A stretch of DNA of 29,100 nucleotides, from assembly GCA_002401545.1 (NCBI GenBank), contig NVTJ01000016.1, positions 3,146-32,245 of the forward strand, in the 5' to 3' direction. The translations under genes and the position numbers were made by a program. Below are positions 16,229 to 24,779 of this stretch, piece after piece. Source of the stretch: Alphaproteobacteria bacterium (GTDB lineage: Bacteria; Pseudomonadota; Alphaproteobacteria; Sphingomonadales; Emcibacteraceae). The notes under the pieces are model-generated. The model did not search any database. It worked only from the letters and a program-made list of their open reading frames with translations, and was not told the DNA's origin. Positions within the stretch are counted from its first letter, which is position 1; the number at the start of each line of letters is the position of its first letter.

Positions 16229-16843
16229 TCAAAATTCCTCAAACAGCTTTAATTCAGATTTATAAAGGTCTCTAACCCATTTGGGTATATTATCACTGGT
16301 CTTTACAATTTTACCCTGGTCAAAAACTACAGATGTTTCCAAAGATTTATTCAATCTTGAATTATCATAAATAAAAGCTTTATCGGCATCAAGGACCGCA
16401 CGGCGGATTAATGCCTGATTTCGTTCATATCTTTTCCGGATTTTTTCTTCCGGCACATTATGACCGCCCTCTTCAACCCGGCTCTTAACCCGCGCTACGG
16501 ATAAATTTGGACTGTGAACATTAATATGAACAACGACAACCTGAAAACCACGCGCCTTGGCCTCTGTAATTAAGTCCAACTTTGAAGAATGTGAAAAAGT
16601 GGTTTCGGTAATAAAACTTTTTTTGTTGGTGAGTAACTCCTGGCGCCTCTGTTCTGCTATCTTTGCGGCTTTATAAGCCGCCATCATGGAATTATCTTTT
16701 AACTCGCTGCGTTGGATAATATCCGCATTGATAAAAGGCGTGCTCCTCAGCATCGGCTTCATCTTTATTTCATAAAAAGTTGATTTCCCGGCACCATTTG
16801 GGCCCGCGATCACATATAAGGTGGGTTTTCTTTTATTGGCCAT
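16229..16843 (-). CDS. Zeta-toxin-like P-loop kinase (toxin of a TA pair)
   Basis: 204 residues. Zeta/PezT toxins phosphorylate UDP-N-acetyl sugars and poison cell-wall synthesis; related single-domain proteins are often annotated as zeta-toxin or AAA ATPases. Walker A is GPNGAGKST (14-22). D41 in INAD matches the substrate-binding Asp, TETTFS (79-84) follows, and the EEGGHNVPEEKIRKRYERN block (124-142) carries the arginine-rich lid typical of this small zeta-like group. ATG at 16843 lies 8 bases after the antitoxin stop with a weak AAGAACC site, fitting lower toxin expression. Which sugar nucleotide it attacks, if any, cannot be told. The gene sits in the gap between two sugar clusters and beside a gene scar, as mobile TA pairs often do. 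Confidence 0.85.
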   Translation of the reverse strand: MANKRKPTLYVIAGPNGAGKSTFYEIKMKPMLRSTPFINADIIQRSELKDNSMMAAYKAAKIAEQRRQELLTNKKSFITETTFSHSSKLDLITEAKARGFQVVVVHINVHSPNLSVARVKSRVEEGGHNVPEEKIRKRYERNQALIRRAVLDADKAFIYDNSRLNKSLETSVVFDQGKIVKTSDNIPKWVRDLYKSELKLFEEF

Positions 16844-16851
16844 ATTGGTTC

Positions 16852-17190
16852 TTATTTATAAATAAGATTACCTTCTTCGTCCTCACCCACCCCCAGGCCA
16901 GCTTTTTGACGCTTTTCAAAAAAGGCTTTTTCTGCGTCACTGGTTTCTTCCATAGCCCTGAAGATTTTTTCATCAAAAATAATACCCTCTTCAATTGTAA
17001 GATTATCCGTATCAAACTTACCAGCGAGTGCCGCTTTTATTCGGCTATAATCAAATGAAGAGGATTGTTCAATAGCTTGGCCAATGCGCAACCAATGTTC
17101 GGCTTGTTTTGCAACAGACCGTCTTAATAGTTTTGCTTCAAAGCGCACATCTTTTACAATATCATCCGCAAGCTTGATTGATTGACCCAT
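16852..17190 (-). CDS. ParD-like antitoxin
   Basis: 112 residues from ATG at 17190, chosen over the longer frame from 17208 because GGAG lies 8 bases upstream and GQSIKLADDI is the usual family start. The N-terminal half (SIKLADDIVKDVRFEAKLLR, then RSVAKQAEHWLRIGQAIEQS) matches the ParD-like antitoxin family, which carries the RS-x3-Q-x-EHW-x2-IG-(R/Q)-A-x-E signature. The acidic C-terminal half (DEKIFRAMEETSDAEKAFFE) would wrap and neutralise the toxin encoded 8 bases downstream. It probably also binds its own promoter; a palindrome lies 23 bases before the start. Partnering a zeta-like kinase with a ParD-like protein, not epsilon or PezA, is of note. Confidence 0.87.
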   Translation of the reverse strand: MGQSIKLADDIVKDVRFEAKLLRRSVAKQAEHWLRIGQAIEQSSSFDYSRIKAALAGKFDTDNLTIEEGIIFDEKIFRAMEETSDAEKAFFEKRQKAGLGVGEDEEGNLIYK

Positions 17191-17212
17191 TTTAAACTCC
17201 GAAATCATTCAT

Positions 17213-17229
17213 GGTGGCATTTTGCCACC
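17213..17229. promoter_or_regulatory. Palindrome upstream of the TA operon, candidate autoregulatory operator
   Basis: GGTGGCATTTTGCCACC is a perfect 7-bp inverted repeat around a 3-base centre, located between the antitoxin ribosome-binding site and the likely promoter. This is the usual place for an antitoxin or TA-complex operator. As RNA it could also form a small 5' hairpin. Confidence 0.5.
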
Positions 17230-17306
17230 TTTTGATAGTATAAAAATAATGATAGAAAGTCAACCGAAATATAGCTATTGCGGTTCATAATCAAGAGAAC
17301 AGATAC

Positions 17307-17518
17307 TTAAGCATCAAGCTCAAACCGTGAAGAATCGTCCAATGTACCAGGTGTGATCGTTAAATATTCTTCTGCGCCGCTATTACGTCCGTAAAGAGAG
17401 CTGCCGCAAGCGGGACAAAATACACGCGTAGGCCCCTGGATGCGGGATAGTTCGATACCATCTTTTGACAGTGCGATGGATTCTATTTTAGTGCCATCAT
17501 ATCAATTCCAATATACAT
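17307..17518 (-). pseudogene. Chimeric remnant: fructokinase-like ROK kinase 5' end joined to GFA-family 3' end
   Basis: Starting with ATG at 17518, 8 bases after the amylosucrase stop, the minus strand reads MYIGID, loses one base near 17499-17500, then continues DGTKIESIALSKDGIELSR. Together these match the start of ROK fructokinases/glucokinases (MYIGID-x-GGTKIE-x-IAL). At about 17442-17430 the similarity stops and the same frame continues as PTRVFCPACGSSLYGR, then YLTITPGTLDDSSRFELDA and stop (17307-17309). That end matches the zinc-site C-terminus of GFA (CENP-V/glutathione-dependent formaldehyde-activating-like) proteins, with CPACGS and GTLDD. Neither gene is functional: about 26 codons of one and 45 of the other remain. 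A deletion joined them and a frameshift followed or preceded it. Confidence 0.75.
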
Positions 17519-17526
17519 TTTTTTGT

Positions 17527-19371
17527 CTATGCCTTTAACCATATGCAGTGATAAGGGGTCAACGTCAGCCCCTGCGAAAGATCATAACCTGCGTCCGTGA
17601 ATTGTTCAATAAGAGGCATAGACAGTCCATTCTTTGTGGCAAACTCAGATGGTATTCTTTGTGTTTCCGATGAAAAATTAGCCAGCACCAGAAATAATCC
17701 TGCACGATATTTTCTGACAAAGGCAAAAGTATGTGAATTGCCGCTATCCAGAATTATTGTCGGAACATCAGCATGCAACAATGGTTGTTTTTTCCTGAGC
17801 TGTGTCATTTTCTGAATGCCGTAAAAAATTTTTCTACGGATATTTCTGAGTTTTATACCTTCCTTTTGATTTTTGTCTGGCAATGCGGGTCGGTGTAGCC
17901 ACCGGGCATCGGCTACAGGATCAAGCTTATTATAGGCATAATCATTAAACAGGCCAATTTCCTCACCCATAAATAAAAGTGGAATACCACCAAAGGAAAA
18001 AATGATTTTGTAAAGCATCATGATACGTAAAATGGCGGTGTTTATGTCTGCATCATTTCCACTGTCCATAGCCTTCTCGAGGCCTGCCAATGACGCCAAT
18101 GTGCCATTGGTGCCATGAAAAACATCCTTGCAGGATACCTGAAAGGCCTGCCCCCGGGCGAAGCTACCCTCAGTTTTACCCTCATAAAAATCATTTAACT
18201 TGTGCAAATCTTCACGGCTTGCCGCCCACGATGCTTTCCTGTCATCGGTCAAAGCCCCCCAGCCAATATCATCATGGCATCTGAGATAGGTTATCCAGCT
18301 TGTCCCCAGAGGTTTTGGCGGCAATGATTTTAGCATCCCGGACATGCGCAGGACATTCCCTGTAGCCAGACTGTCCCAAAGAGCCGCCATCAGTGCATTG
18401 TGATAGGACAATTGACATTCTGGTTTTTTTCCTTCCCGGTCACCCAGATATTTACTGATATATCTTGCGCCTACAATAGCCTCTGCTTTCAGGCATACCG
18501 CAGGCGCGGCAAGGGATATTGCCGCCCGAAAAACCTGTAGCAGTTTATGTGTTTCCGGTAAGTTCAGACAATTTGTGCCTTTTTTCTTCCAGAGATAGGC
18601 GGTGGCATCAAGTCGGAATACTTGTATGCCTTTATTGGCCAGCGAAAGCATAGCCTTTAACATTTCCGTGAAGACATTGGGGTTTTTATAATTCAAATCC
18701 CACTGGTAATAATAGAAAGTTGTCCATACCCAGCTTTTCGTTTCTTCAAAATAAGTAAAATTGCCCGGTGAAGTTTCCGGCAAAACTTCATTCAGGGAAT
18801 TTTCATATTCCTGCGGGACTGTTTCATCATCGAAAAAATAATAAAAATCCTTGTAGTAAGGATCACCTGCTATGGCTTTCTGGGCCCATACATGATCCAT
18901 AGCCGTATGATTAAATACAAAATCAATACAGGGGCTGATTCCGTTTTTTTTAAGAGTTCCGGTCAAGTTCTCCAGATCATCCATTGAACCGTATTTGGGA
19001 TTTGTTGCATAATAATCAGCCACGGCAAAACCGCCGTCATTATGGCCTGCGCGGGGTTTTAGTGCGGAGAGAAGATGCAGGTAAGTGACACCCAATTTTT
19101 TCAGATAGGGGATTTTCTTTTCAACACCTTTAAAATCACCTGCAAAACGGTCTGCGTAACACATATAGGCCATCATGTCCGGCTTCAGATACCAGTCGCG
19201 GTCAGTTGTCTCCCTGATATTATCAAGATCAAGAAGATATTGTGGTCTTTGGTTAACAGAGACGTTAATAATCTCGAATATTTTGGCCAGCCATAGGTCA
19301 AATCCCGGCAGATGACCATAGAGATCCCGTAAAATACTAGAAATTACATCTTTATTTTTTTTATTTTTCAT
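17527..19371 (-). CDS. Amylosucrase (GH13_4) or close sucrose hydrolase
   Basis: 614 residues, compared with about 636 for Neisseria amylosucrase, which moves glucose from sucrose onto alpha-1,4-glucan and frees fructose. The N-terminal helical region is followed by the barrel start YMCYADRFAGDFKGVEKKIP, then NDGGFAVADYY, FVFNHTAMDHVWA, WVWTTFYYYQWDLNY, nucleophile D257 in FRLDATAY, acid/base E299 in KAEAIV, and the transition-state Asp in CHDDIGW (numbered from an in-frame TTG two codons upstream). The sucrose-specific Asp (NDGGFAV) and Arg (DARWLHRP), which form the closing salt bridge in the Neisseria enzyme, are present. No signal peptide, so cytoplasmic, unlike secreted homologues. ATG at 19371 is preferred over the TTG at 19377; the ribosome-binding site is weak. 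It follows a TonB receptor behind a terminator. A hydrolysis-leaning variant cannot be excluded. Confidence 0.92.
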   Translation of the reverse strand: MKNKKNKDVISSILRDLYGHLPGFDLWLAKIFEIINVSVNQRPQYLLDLDNIRETTDRDWYLKPDMMAYMCYADRFAGDFKGVEKKIPYLKKLGVTYLHLLSALKPRAGHNDGGFAVADYYATNPKYGSMDDLENLTGTLKKNGISPCIDFVFNHTAMDHVWAQKAIAGDPYYKDFYYFFDDETVPQEYENSLNEVLPETSPGNFTYFEETKSWVWTTFYYYQWDLNYKNPNVFTEMLKAMLSLANKGIQVFRLDATAYLWKKKGTNCLNLPETHKLLQVFRAAISLAAPAVCLKAEAIVGARYISKYLGDREGKKPECQLSYHNALMAALWDSLATGNVLRMSGMLKSLPPKPLGTSWITYLRCHDDIGWGALTDDRKASWAASREDLHKLNDFYEGKTEGSFARGQAFQVSCKDVFHGTNGTLASLAGLEKAMDSGNDADINTAILRIMMLYKIIFSFGGIPLLFMGEEIGLFNDYAYNKLDPVADARWLHRPALPDKNQKEGIKLRNIRRKIFYGIQKMTQLRKKQPLLHADVPTIILDSGNSHTFAFVRKYRAGLFLVLANFSSETQRIPSEFATKNGLSMPLIEQFTDAGYDLSQGLTLTPYHCIWLKA

Positions 19372-19406
19372 TTCCAAACAAACATATTAATAGCATATTC
19401 TGTAAT

Positions 19407-19440
19407 AAAAAATCCGGGTGTTTTATTTCCCGGACTTTTT
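19407..19440 (-). terminator. Rho-independent terminator after the second TonB receptor
   Basis: On the minus strand AGTCCGGG and CCCGGATT pair around a 10-base loop (stem core 19413-19418 with 19429-19434), followed by six T residues. It lies 16 bases past the receptor stop and before amylosucrase, so amylosucrase is either read through at reduced level or has its own promoter in the remaining gap of about 35 bases. Confidence 0.75.
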
Positions 19441-19455
19441 ACCATTACGATCAGT

Positions 19456-21906
19456 TTAGAAAGAATATTTCAGGCTTGCCGTGATAGAGCGTCCTGCAAT
19501 GCTTCTTGCCCGGATAACACCATTGGCGGGAATAGACCCTTCTTCGGATTCCGTCAGTCCGATGACATCAAACAGATTGTTTGCATTAACAGACAATCGC
19601 AAACCTTCCACAACCTCAACATAAGCAAAGGCATTCACCTGTGTATATCCCGGCATGACAAGCTGGTTGCTATCCTGGGCAAAGGAAGATGTGGTTCCGA
19701 TGACATTTGCGCCGACCGTGAAGCGGTCATAGGTATAGGACGGTGTGAAGGAATAAATCAGGTCTGCTTGCCGACGCGGCGTATTGCCTTCAACTGCGGC
19801 ATTCAGAACATCCTTGTCGATTTCAGCATCTGTGTAGGTCACGCTGCCCCGGAAATCAAAGCCTTCAATCTGGTAAACCAGTTCCAGTTCCACACCTTTG
19901 GATTTAAAAACCTTGTCGAAGAATTTTTGAGAAGTCGCCTCGAAATTCTGTTCTTCTGTCTTGGCATAGAAAAATGTCGCAAAGACACCAAGGTTATCTG
20001 TCCGGTATTTGACACCAACTTCGATCTGTTCAACAAAATCAACGGCATCTTCTTCACTGACAGAACCATCGGCGTTGACCCTGCCGAACAGCAATCTGTC
20101 CGCATTGGCCCGTCCCCCCCGGCTATAGCGGGCAAAGGCGGCCAGATCATCGGAAAAGGCATAATTGGCCCCTAAGGAATAAGACCAGTATGACCAGTCG
20201 TAATCAACAACGGAGGGATTGGCGTTATCCAAAACGGAAACACTCTGTTCAGGCACCGAAATAACACCGTCCTGATTAACATCAAAGTTCAGGGATTGAA
20301 CAGAACCGGCGAATGTGCCGAAAGCATCGCCGGTATCATAGCGGATACTGGCATCAATATTGAGTTTATCCGTCTCAATCGATACAGAGGCATAAGGCGC
20401 ATCAATGTCATAGGTGGTATCATAACTGCGGGTACAGCAATTACCCCAGAAAGGCACGCCGAAAGCCACCAGACCATTATCTGTTACCAGATTACCAGAA
20501 GCATCCGTCACATCAATCAAGGCTGCATTGTCACCCTTGACCTCCAGCAAAAAAGTATCCCAGACCCAATCCATATCAATGGTCTGTCTCGATTTGTAAT
20601 AACCGGCCACCAGATTAACGGTGGTGTCGCCGTCCATATCAAAAGATTTTTTCAGCCGCAAATCATTGGTGAAAATGCCAAAATCATTGATCTCAACATT
20701 AAACAGATGGGTTCTCATCAGCAGTCCATTACCGTTCAGGCCCGCCGGATTTCTAATCACACTGCCGCCATCCGGCCCGTTGGCATAGCTCAGGGTGGAC
20801 CCCGCGCCGCCAATAGAATCTGCGATAGTCTGTGCATCCGCGATCTCTGCCGGGAAGGGAGAGACAAACCTGCCGCTGTTGCTTGTCACCCGAAATTTAT
20901 TGGTGATATTCAGGCCTTCGTCCAGATCAAAGGAGAATTCTGCACCAACACTTGTGGAGACAGGACGCATGCCATCTGAAATATCTGTGGTACGGCGGTT
21001 ATTGTCACCATCCAGCCCCAGAACTTTCTGGAAAAACACGCTATGTGGTGTATCAGATCCCGCATCAAACCCGACAACAGATCCCACATTCGGATCGCTG
21101 TCTGTTCCTGTTACGCTGACCGCCATGGGTAAAATTCCGATAGCGTGGTCATTAAGATGCTTAAAATAAAGCCGCACGTAACCATTTTCAAATTCCTTCG
21201 TGATATTGGCCTTGATCTGTCCGCCGGAATTGCCGTTAAATCCGGCGCGCCGGGGTCCCTCGCCATCACGGTAAAAACCCGCCACATGAAACCGCAGGGT
21301 ATCATTAATGGGGGTTCCATATTCAAAATCCACCCGGGTACTGTTAAAGTCCAGCCCTATTGTGGCGCCAATACTGCCCCCGGATTCCTCGCCAGTTTTA
21401 CTGATAAAGTTGATCACGCCGCCCGGTGAATTACTGGCGAATGTTGAGGCCGAGCCGCCGCGGATGGCTTCAATGCGGTCAATGGAATAGTCCGCTCTTA
21501 AGAATATGTCCGCATTACCAAAAGCAATGTCACCAAATTCCATAACCGGAAGGCCGTCCTCATGCAGTTGCAGGAATTTGGCGCCACCGGATGCCACAGG
21601 CAGCCCGCGCACCGCAATATTTGCATTGCCTTCACCACCAGAAGATTCAGAACGAATACCCGGTATATTACGGAATATTTCTGCGGTGGAACGGGGGGCG
21701 AAGTCGGAAATCCGTTCTGTTCCAATGGAACTGACAGAAACACTTGAATGGAGTTTGGTTGTGCCACCCGCTGTGCCCGTGACAACAATTTCATCCATCA
21801 GCAGCAGATCGGCATCACTATTTTCCGCATCTTCTGCATAGCTGCTGGTTGCCGGTACTAATATTACCAGAGACACACCACAAAGTAATTTTGACATATT
21901 AGACAT
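19456..21906 (-). CDS. TonB-dependent outer-membrane receptor (sucrose/alpha-glucoside cluster)
   Basis: 816 residues from ATG at 21906. The frame is open 33 codons further, but GGGAG lies 7 bases before this ATG and a proper signal peptide begins here (MSNMSKLLCGVSLVILVPAT, cleaved near SYAED). A TonB-box-like MDEIVVTGTA follows. The plug shows IFRNIPGIRSESSGGEGNAN, IAVRGLPVASGGAKF and a GGSASTFASNSPGGVINFIS block. The barrel ends with the aromatic terminus ITASLKYSF. Two copies of the cluster's palindrome lie 100-140 bases upstream in the gap shared with the divergent symporter, so both genes are probably under the LacI-type repressors. Substrate is inferred to be sucrose or related oligosaccharides from the adjacent amylosucrase and alpha-glucosidase; iron-siderophore transport is a less likely alternative. 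Confidence 0.93.
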   Translation of the reverse strand: MSNMSKLLCGVSLVILVPATSSYAEDAENSDADLLLMDEIVVTGTAGGTTKLHSSVSVSSIGTERISDFAPRSTAEIFRNIPGIRSESSGGEGNANIAVRGLPVASGGAKFLQLHEDGLPVMEFGDIAFGNADIFLRADYSIDRIEAIRGGSASTFASNSPGGVINFISKTGEESGGSIGATIGLDFNSTRVDFEYGTPINDTLRFHVAGFYRDGEGPRRAGFNGNSGGQIKANITKEFENGYVRLYFKHLNDHAIGILPMAVSVTGTDSDPNVGSVVGFDAGSDTPHSVFFQKVLGLDGDNNRRTTDISDGMRPVSTSVGAEFSFDLDEGLNITNKFRVTSNSGRFVSPFPAEIADAQTIADSIGGAGSTLSYANGPDGGSVIRNPAGLNGNGLLMRTHLFNVEINDFGIFTNDLRLKKSFDMDGDTTVNLVAGYYKSRQTIDMDWVWDTFLLEVKGDNAALIDVTDASGNLVTDNGLVAFGVPFWGNCCTRSYDTTYDIDAPYASVSIETDKLNIDASIRYDTGDAFGTFAGSVQSLNFDVNQDGVISVPEQSVSVLDNANPSVVDYDWSYWSYSLGANYAFSDDLAAFARYSRGGRANADRLLFGRVNADGSVSEEDAVDFVEQIEVGVKYRTDNLGVFATFFYAKTEEQNFEATSQKFFDKVFKSKGVELELVYQIEGFDFRGSVTYTDAEIDKDVLNAAVEGNTPRRQADLIYSFTPSYTYDRFTVGANVIGTTSSFAQDSNQLVMPGYTQVNAFAYVEVVEGLRLSVNANNLFDVIGLTESEEGSIPANGVIRARSIAGRSITASLKYSF

Positions 21907-22004
21907 AGACTTCTCCCATATTTTATTGACATTAACAATCATCACAACAATTTCCACACCGTATCTCACATATACAGAAAATGTTAATCTGACACATAAC
22001 ATCA

Positions 22005-22022
22005 ATTACAACCGGTTGCAAT
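22005..22022. promoter_or_regulatory. LacI-type operator, copy 1
   Basis: ATTACAACCGGTTGCAAT, near-perfect 18-bp palindrome with a central CG, between the TonB receptor and symporter genes. Its centre is 23 bp, about two helical turns, from copy 2, so the two could bind repressor dimers side by side. Three of its cousins occur in this island and none was seen elsewhere in the window. Confidence 0.75.
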
Positions 22023-22023
22023 A

Positions 22024-22049
22024 TAAAAATACAACCGGTTGTATTTTTA
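22024..22049. promoter_or_regulatory. LacI-type operator, copy 2 (26-bp perfect palindrome)
   Basis: The core AATACAACCGGTTGTATT (22028-22045) is perfectly symmetrical and the symmetry continues four bases further on each side. A candidate symporter promoter (TTGTAT at 22039-22044, TATAGT at 22062-22067, 17-base spacer) has its -35 box inside the operator, so a bound repressor would block it. Confidence 0.78.
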
Positions 22050-22135
22050 ATTATTTTAATTTATAGTCATTGCAAACAACAATAATACGGGTTCCAAACC
22101 ACTGGAATGCTACTTTAGCTTAATCGGGAGGACAT

Positions 22136-23725
22136 ATGCCAGATTTCAACATACAACTTCATGCCATAGACATTACGATTCTTGTTGTCTATTTTCTATT
22201 TATCATGGGGCTGGGCATATACCTGGGCCGGAAATACGAGGATGCGGAAGATTATTTCCTTGCAGGAAGAAGCATGATATGGCCCTTCATTGGATTATCA
22301 CTTTTTGCATCGAACATATCCAGCACCACCCTGATCGGGCTGGCTGGGGAGGCTTATAGCACAGGGATTTCCGTTTTTAATTATGAATGGATGGCGGCTG
22401 TCGTTCTGGTCTTTTTCGCCATTTTTATTCTGCCATTTGTCTTGAAATCCGGTGTTTATACCATGCCAGAGTTTCTGGAAAGACGTTTTGATGGACGGGC
22501 GCGGATATATTTTGCTGGTCTGACCATCTTTCTGAATATTTTTGTGGACACCGCAGGCAGCCTGTTTGCCGGGGCGTTGGTCATTCAAATGGTCTTTCCC
22601 GATGTTGCCATCTGGCAGACAATCGCTGTACTGGCGGTCGTGGCCGGGGTTTATACCATTACCGGCGGTTTGGCAGCGGTGATATATACTGACGCTATTC
22701 AGGCGATACTTCTGCTGGTGGGCTCGATTGTCATATCGGTCATTGCCTTTGACAAGATCGGCGACTGGGATACGCTGGTATCGCAGATTTCGCCCGACAA
22801 ATTAAGCCTGATCCGGCCTCTTGATGATCCGGGTGTGCCGTGGCTTGGGTTGCTGGTGGGGGTGCCATTACTGGGGTTTTATTTCTGGTGTACCAACCAG
22901 TTTATGGTCCAGCGCGTGCTCAGTGCCAAAAATGTCAATCATGGCCGCTGGGGCAGCCTGTTTGCCGGGGCCTTGAAACTCCCGGTCTTATTTATTATGG
23001 TCCTGCCCGGCACCTTTGCGATCATACTTTACCCTGATCTTGCACGACCGGACCTTGTTTACCCCACATTATTGTTTGATCTTCTGCCGGTTGGCCTGCT
23101 GGGGCTGGTGCTGGCGGGTTTTATTGCCGCATTGATGTCACAGATTGATTCGACTCTAAATTCTGCCTCAACCCTTGTTACCATGGATTTTGTGCGTAAA
23201 TTTTATCCTGATCTCTCCAGCCACCGGTTATTGATTATTGGCCGGTATGTGACCTTTATCATCATGATTCTTGCCGTATTATGGGCACCTCAGATCGAAA
23301 GTTTCTCATCTTTGTTCAAGTATTTGCAGAAAGTTCTGGCCTATGCCATTCCGCCGGTCGTGGTGTTGTTTCTGGTGGGCACTTTCTGGAAAACGGCCCA
23401 TGCAAAGGCAGCTTTTTCGACGATAATTTTGGGTAATATCTTAAGTGCTGGTCTGTTTTTTGCCATTGAGGTGTTAGAGGTGATGTCCCTGCATTTCCTT
23501 TATGTGCCGCCGATTCTGTTTGTTGTCTGTTGCTTCATTTTGGTCATTTTCAGCCTTATCCTACCCAAGGGCACCGATGAAGACGCCACAGACCTTATCT
23601 GGACAAAAGCCATATACAATGCGGAAACGGTCGAACTCAGGTCTTATCGCTGGTATCAGAATTATCGGATATTGTCGGTTATCCTGCTTACTACTACGGC
23701 GGCTATCGTGATTTCTTTCTGGTAG
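22136..23725 (+). CDS. Sodium:solute symporter (SSS family, SGLT-like)
   Basis: 529 residues, the usual length of bacterial sodium/sugar symporters. About 13-14 membrane segments can be read. The first is ITILVVYFLFIMGLGIYLG, followed by the family hallmark DAEDYFLAGRSMIWPFIGLSLFASNISSTTLIGLAG (residues 36-71). Further signatures are GVYTMPEFLERRFDGRARIY, ITGGLAAVIYTDAIQAILL and FIAALMSQIDSTLNSASTLVTMDFVRKF, typical of SGLT-type sugar carriers including vSGLT. GGGAGG lies 5 bases before ATG. It is divergent from the TonB receptor with two operators between, and its 3' end overlaps that of the convergent LacI gene by 23 bp. It probably brings the sugar from the periplasm with Na+, and is not a close copy of the symporter at 2364-4154. 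Confidence 0.93.
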   Translation: MPDFNIQLHAIDITILVVYFLFIMGLGIYLGRKYEDAEDYFLAGRSMIWPFIGLSLFASNISSTTLIGLAGEAYSTGISVFNYEWMAAVVLVFFAIFILPFVLKSGVYTMPEFLERRFDGRARIYFAGLTIFLNIFVDTAGSLFAGALVIQMVFPDVAIWQTIAVLAVVAGVYTITGGLAAVIYTDAIQAILLLVGSIVISVIAFDKIGDWDTLVSQISPDKLSLIRPLDDPGVPWLGLLVGVPLLGFYFWCTNQFMVQRVLSAKNVNHGRWGSLFAGALKLPVLFIMVLPGTFAIILYPDLARPDLVYPTLLFDLLPVGLLGLVLAGFIAALMSQIDSTLNSASTLVTMDFVRKFYPDLSSHRLLIIGRYVTFIIMILAVLWAPQIESFSSLFKYLQKVLAYAIPPVVVLFLVGTFWKTAHAKAAFSTIILGNILSAGLFFAIEVLEVMSLHFLYVPPILFVVCCFILVIFSLILPKGTDEDATDLIWTKAIYNAETVELRSYRWYQNYRILSVILLTTTAAIVISFW

Positions 23726-24779
23726 GGGGACCGCTACAGGAACTGCGTATGACCAGTTCTGTTGGCAAAAGAACCGATACGGGTTCTTCACCATCCAGAA
23801 TGCGAAGCAGGTTTTTGACCATTTGATGGCCGCCTTCTGCGCAATTCTGGCGCACGGTGGTCAAGGCCGGGTTATAATAGGATGACAGCATAATATCATC
23901 ATAACCGATAATGGAAATGTCATCAGGCACTTCAAGGTCATATTGTTTTAAGGCCCGGATCGCCGACATGGCAAGCACATCACTTGCGGCAACGATACTG
24001 TCAAAGCTGGCCCCGCTTTCAATTAAGCGGACAGTTGCCGTGAAGGCCGCATCACTTTCAAATGGCGTACTGAGTTCCAACTGCTCATCAGGCTCAATAC
24101 CGGCCTGCTTCAGGGCGGCAAGATAACCTTTAAACCTCAACATGACTTCAGGCAGTTCCCTGTCACCCAGAAAGGCAAGCCGCTTTCGACCCAGTGACAG
24201 TAAATATTCTGCGGCCATTTTTCCCCCATTAAAATTATCACTGCCCACAGAGCAATATTTCTGTCCGGGTAATTTTGCGCCCCAGACAACAAAGGCATCA
24301 AATGTTTCCCACAGATGATTGATTTTATCATGTTCACTGCCCTGACCGATCAAAATCATGCCGTCACAGCGCTGTAATTTGGTATATTCTTCAATCCAGT
24401 TTACGGATTGACCTGATGTTTTTGCCAATAATAATTCGTGACCCGCTTCATTCAGCGCATCGGCAATATTGCCCAGTAATTCAAGGAAAAAAGGGTCGAG
24501 AATACGCCAGTCCGCGTTATTGGCACTGGGCATAAGTACGGCAATTGTCAGGGTTTCTTTCAGAAAAAAATTGCGCGCATTCACATTAAGCCGGTAATTA
24601 TGTTCCTTGGCCAGTTGTTTAATTCTGTCACGGGTCTTTTTACTGACCAGAGGGTTGTCACTCAGGGCCCTTGAGACCGTGGATTTAGATACCCCCGCTA
24701 ACTCAGCCAAATCATCCATCTTGATTGGCCTGCGTTTTTTTGTGCGCCTTTTAATACTCACATCTGATGCCAAAAACAT
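23703..24779 (-). CDS. LacI-family transcriptional repressor (first of two paralogues)
   Basis: 358 residues. The LacI helix-turn-helix is at residues 21-45 (MDDLAELAGVSKSTVSRAL), with the hinge reaching NYRLNVNARNF, then a periplasmic-binding-protein-like effector domain (LTIAVLMPSAN to VIRSSC, with IIGYDDIMLSSYYNPALTTVRQN typical of the family). The 20 residues before the helix-turn-helix are basic (KRRTKKRRPIK) and may be a real extension or mean that ATG at 24719 is the true start; AAGGAT before 24779 favours the long form. An operator-like palindrome lies 118 bases upstream, suggesting autoregulation. It probably represses the receptor, symporter, MFS and glucosidase genes until a sugar binds. 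Confidence 0.92.
   Translation of the reverse strand: MFLASDVSIKRRTKKRRPIKMDDLAELAGVSKSTVSRALSDNPLVSKKTRDRIKQLAKEHNYRLNVNARNFFLKETLTIAVLMPSANNADWRILDPFFLELLGNIADALNEAGHELLLAKTSGQSVNWIEEYTKLQRCDGMILIGQGSEHDKINHLWETFDAFVVWGAKLPGQKYCSVGSDNFNGGKMAAEYLLSLGRKRLAFLGDRELPEVMLRFKGYLAALKQAGIEPDEQLELSTPFESDAAFTATVRLIESGASFDSIVAASDVLAMSAIRALKQYDLEVPDDISIIGYDDIMLSSYYNPALTTVRQNCAEGGHQMVKNLLRILDGEEPVSVLLPTELVIRSSCSGPPTRKKSR

Noticed and set aside
17307..17498. A genuine small zinc-finger-like gene ending in CPACGS
   Set aside because: The frame has no start codon after the stop at 17503-17505, and its first half matches a sugar-kinase start rather than the front of a GFA protein, so a chimeric remnant explains it better.
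20296..20979. 227-codon plus-strand open frame inside the second TonB receptor
   Set aside because: Antisense shadow of a well-supported receptor gene; no recognisable domain.
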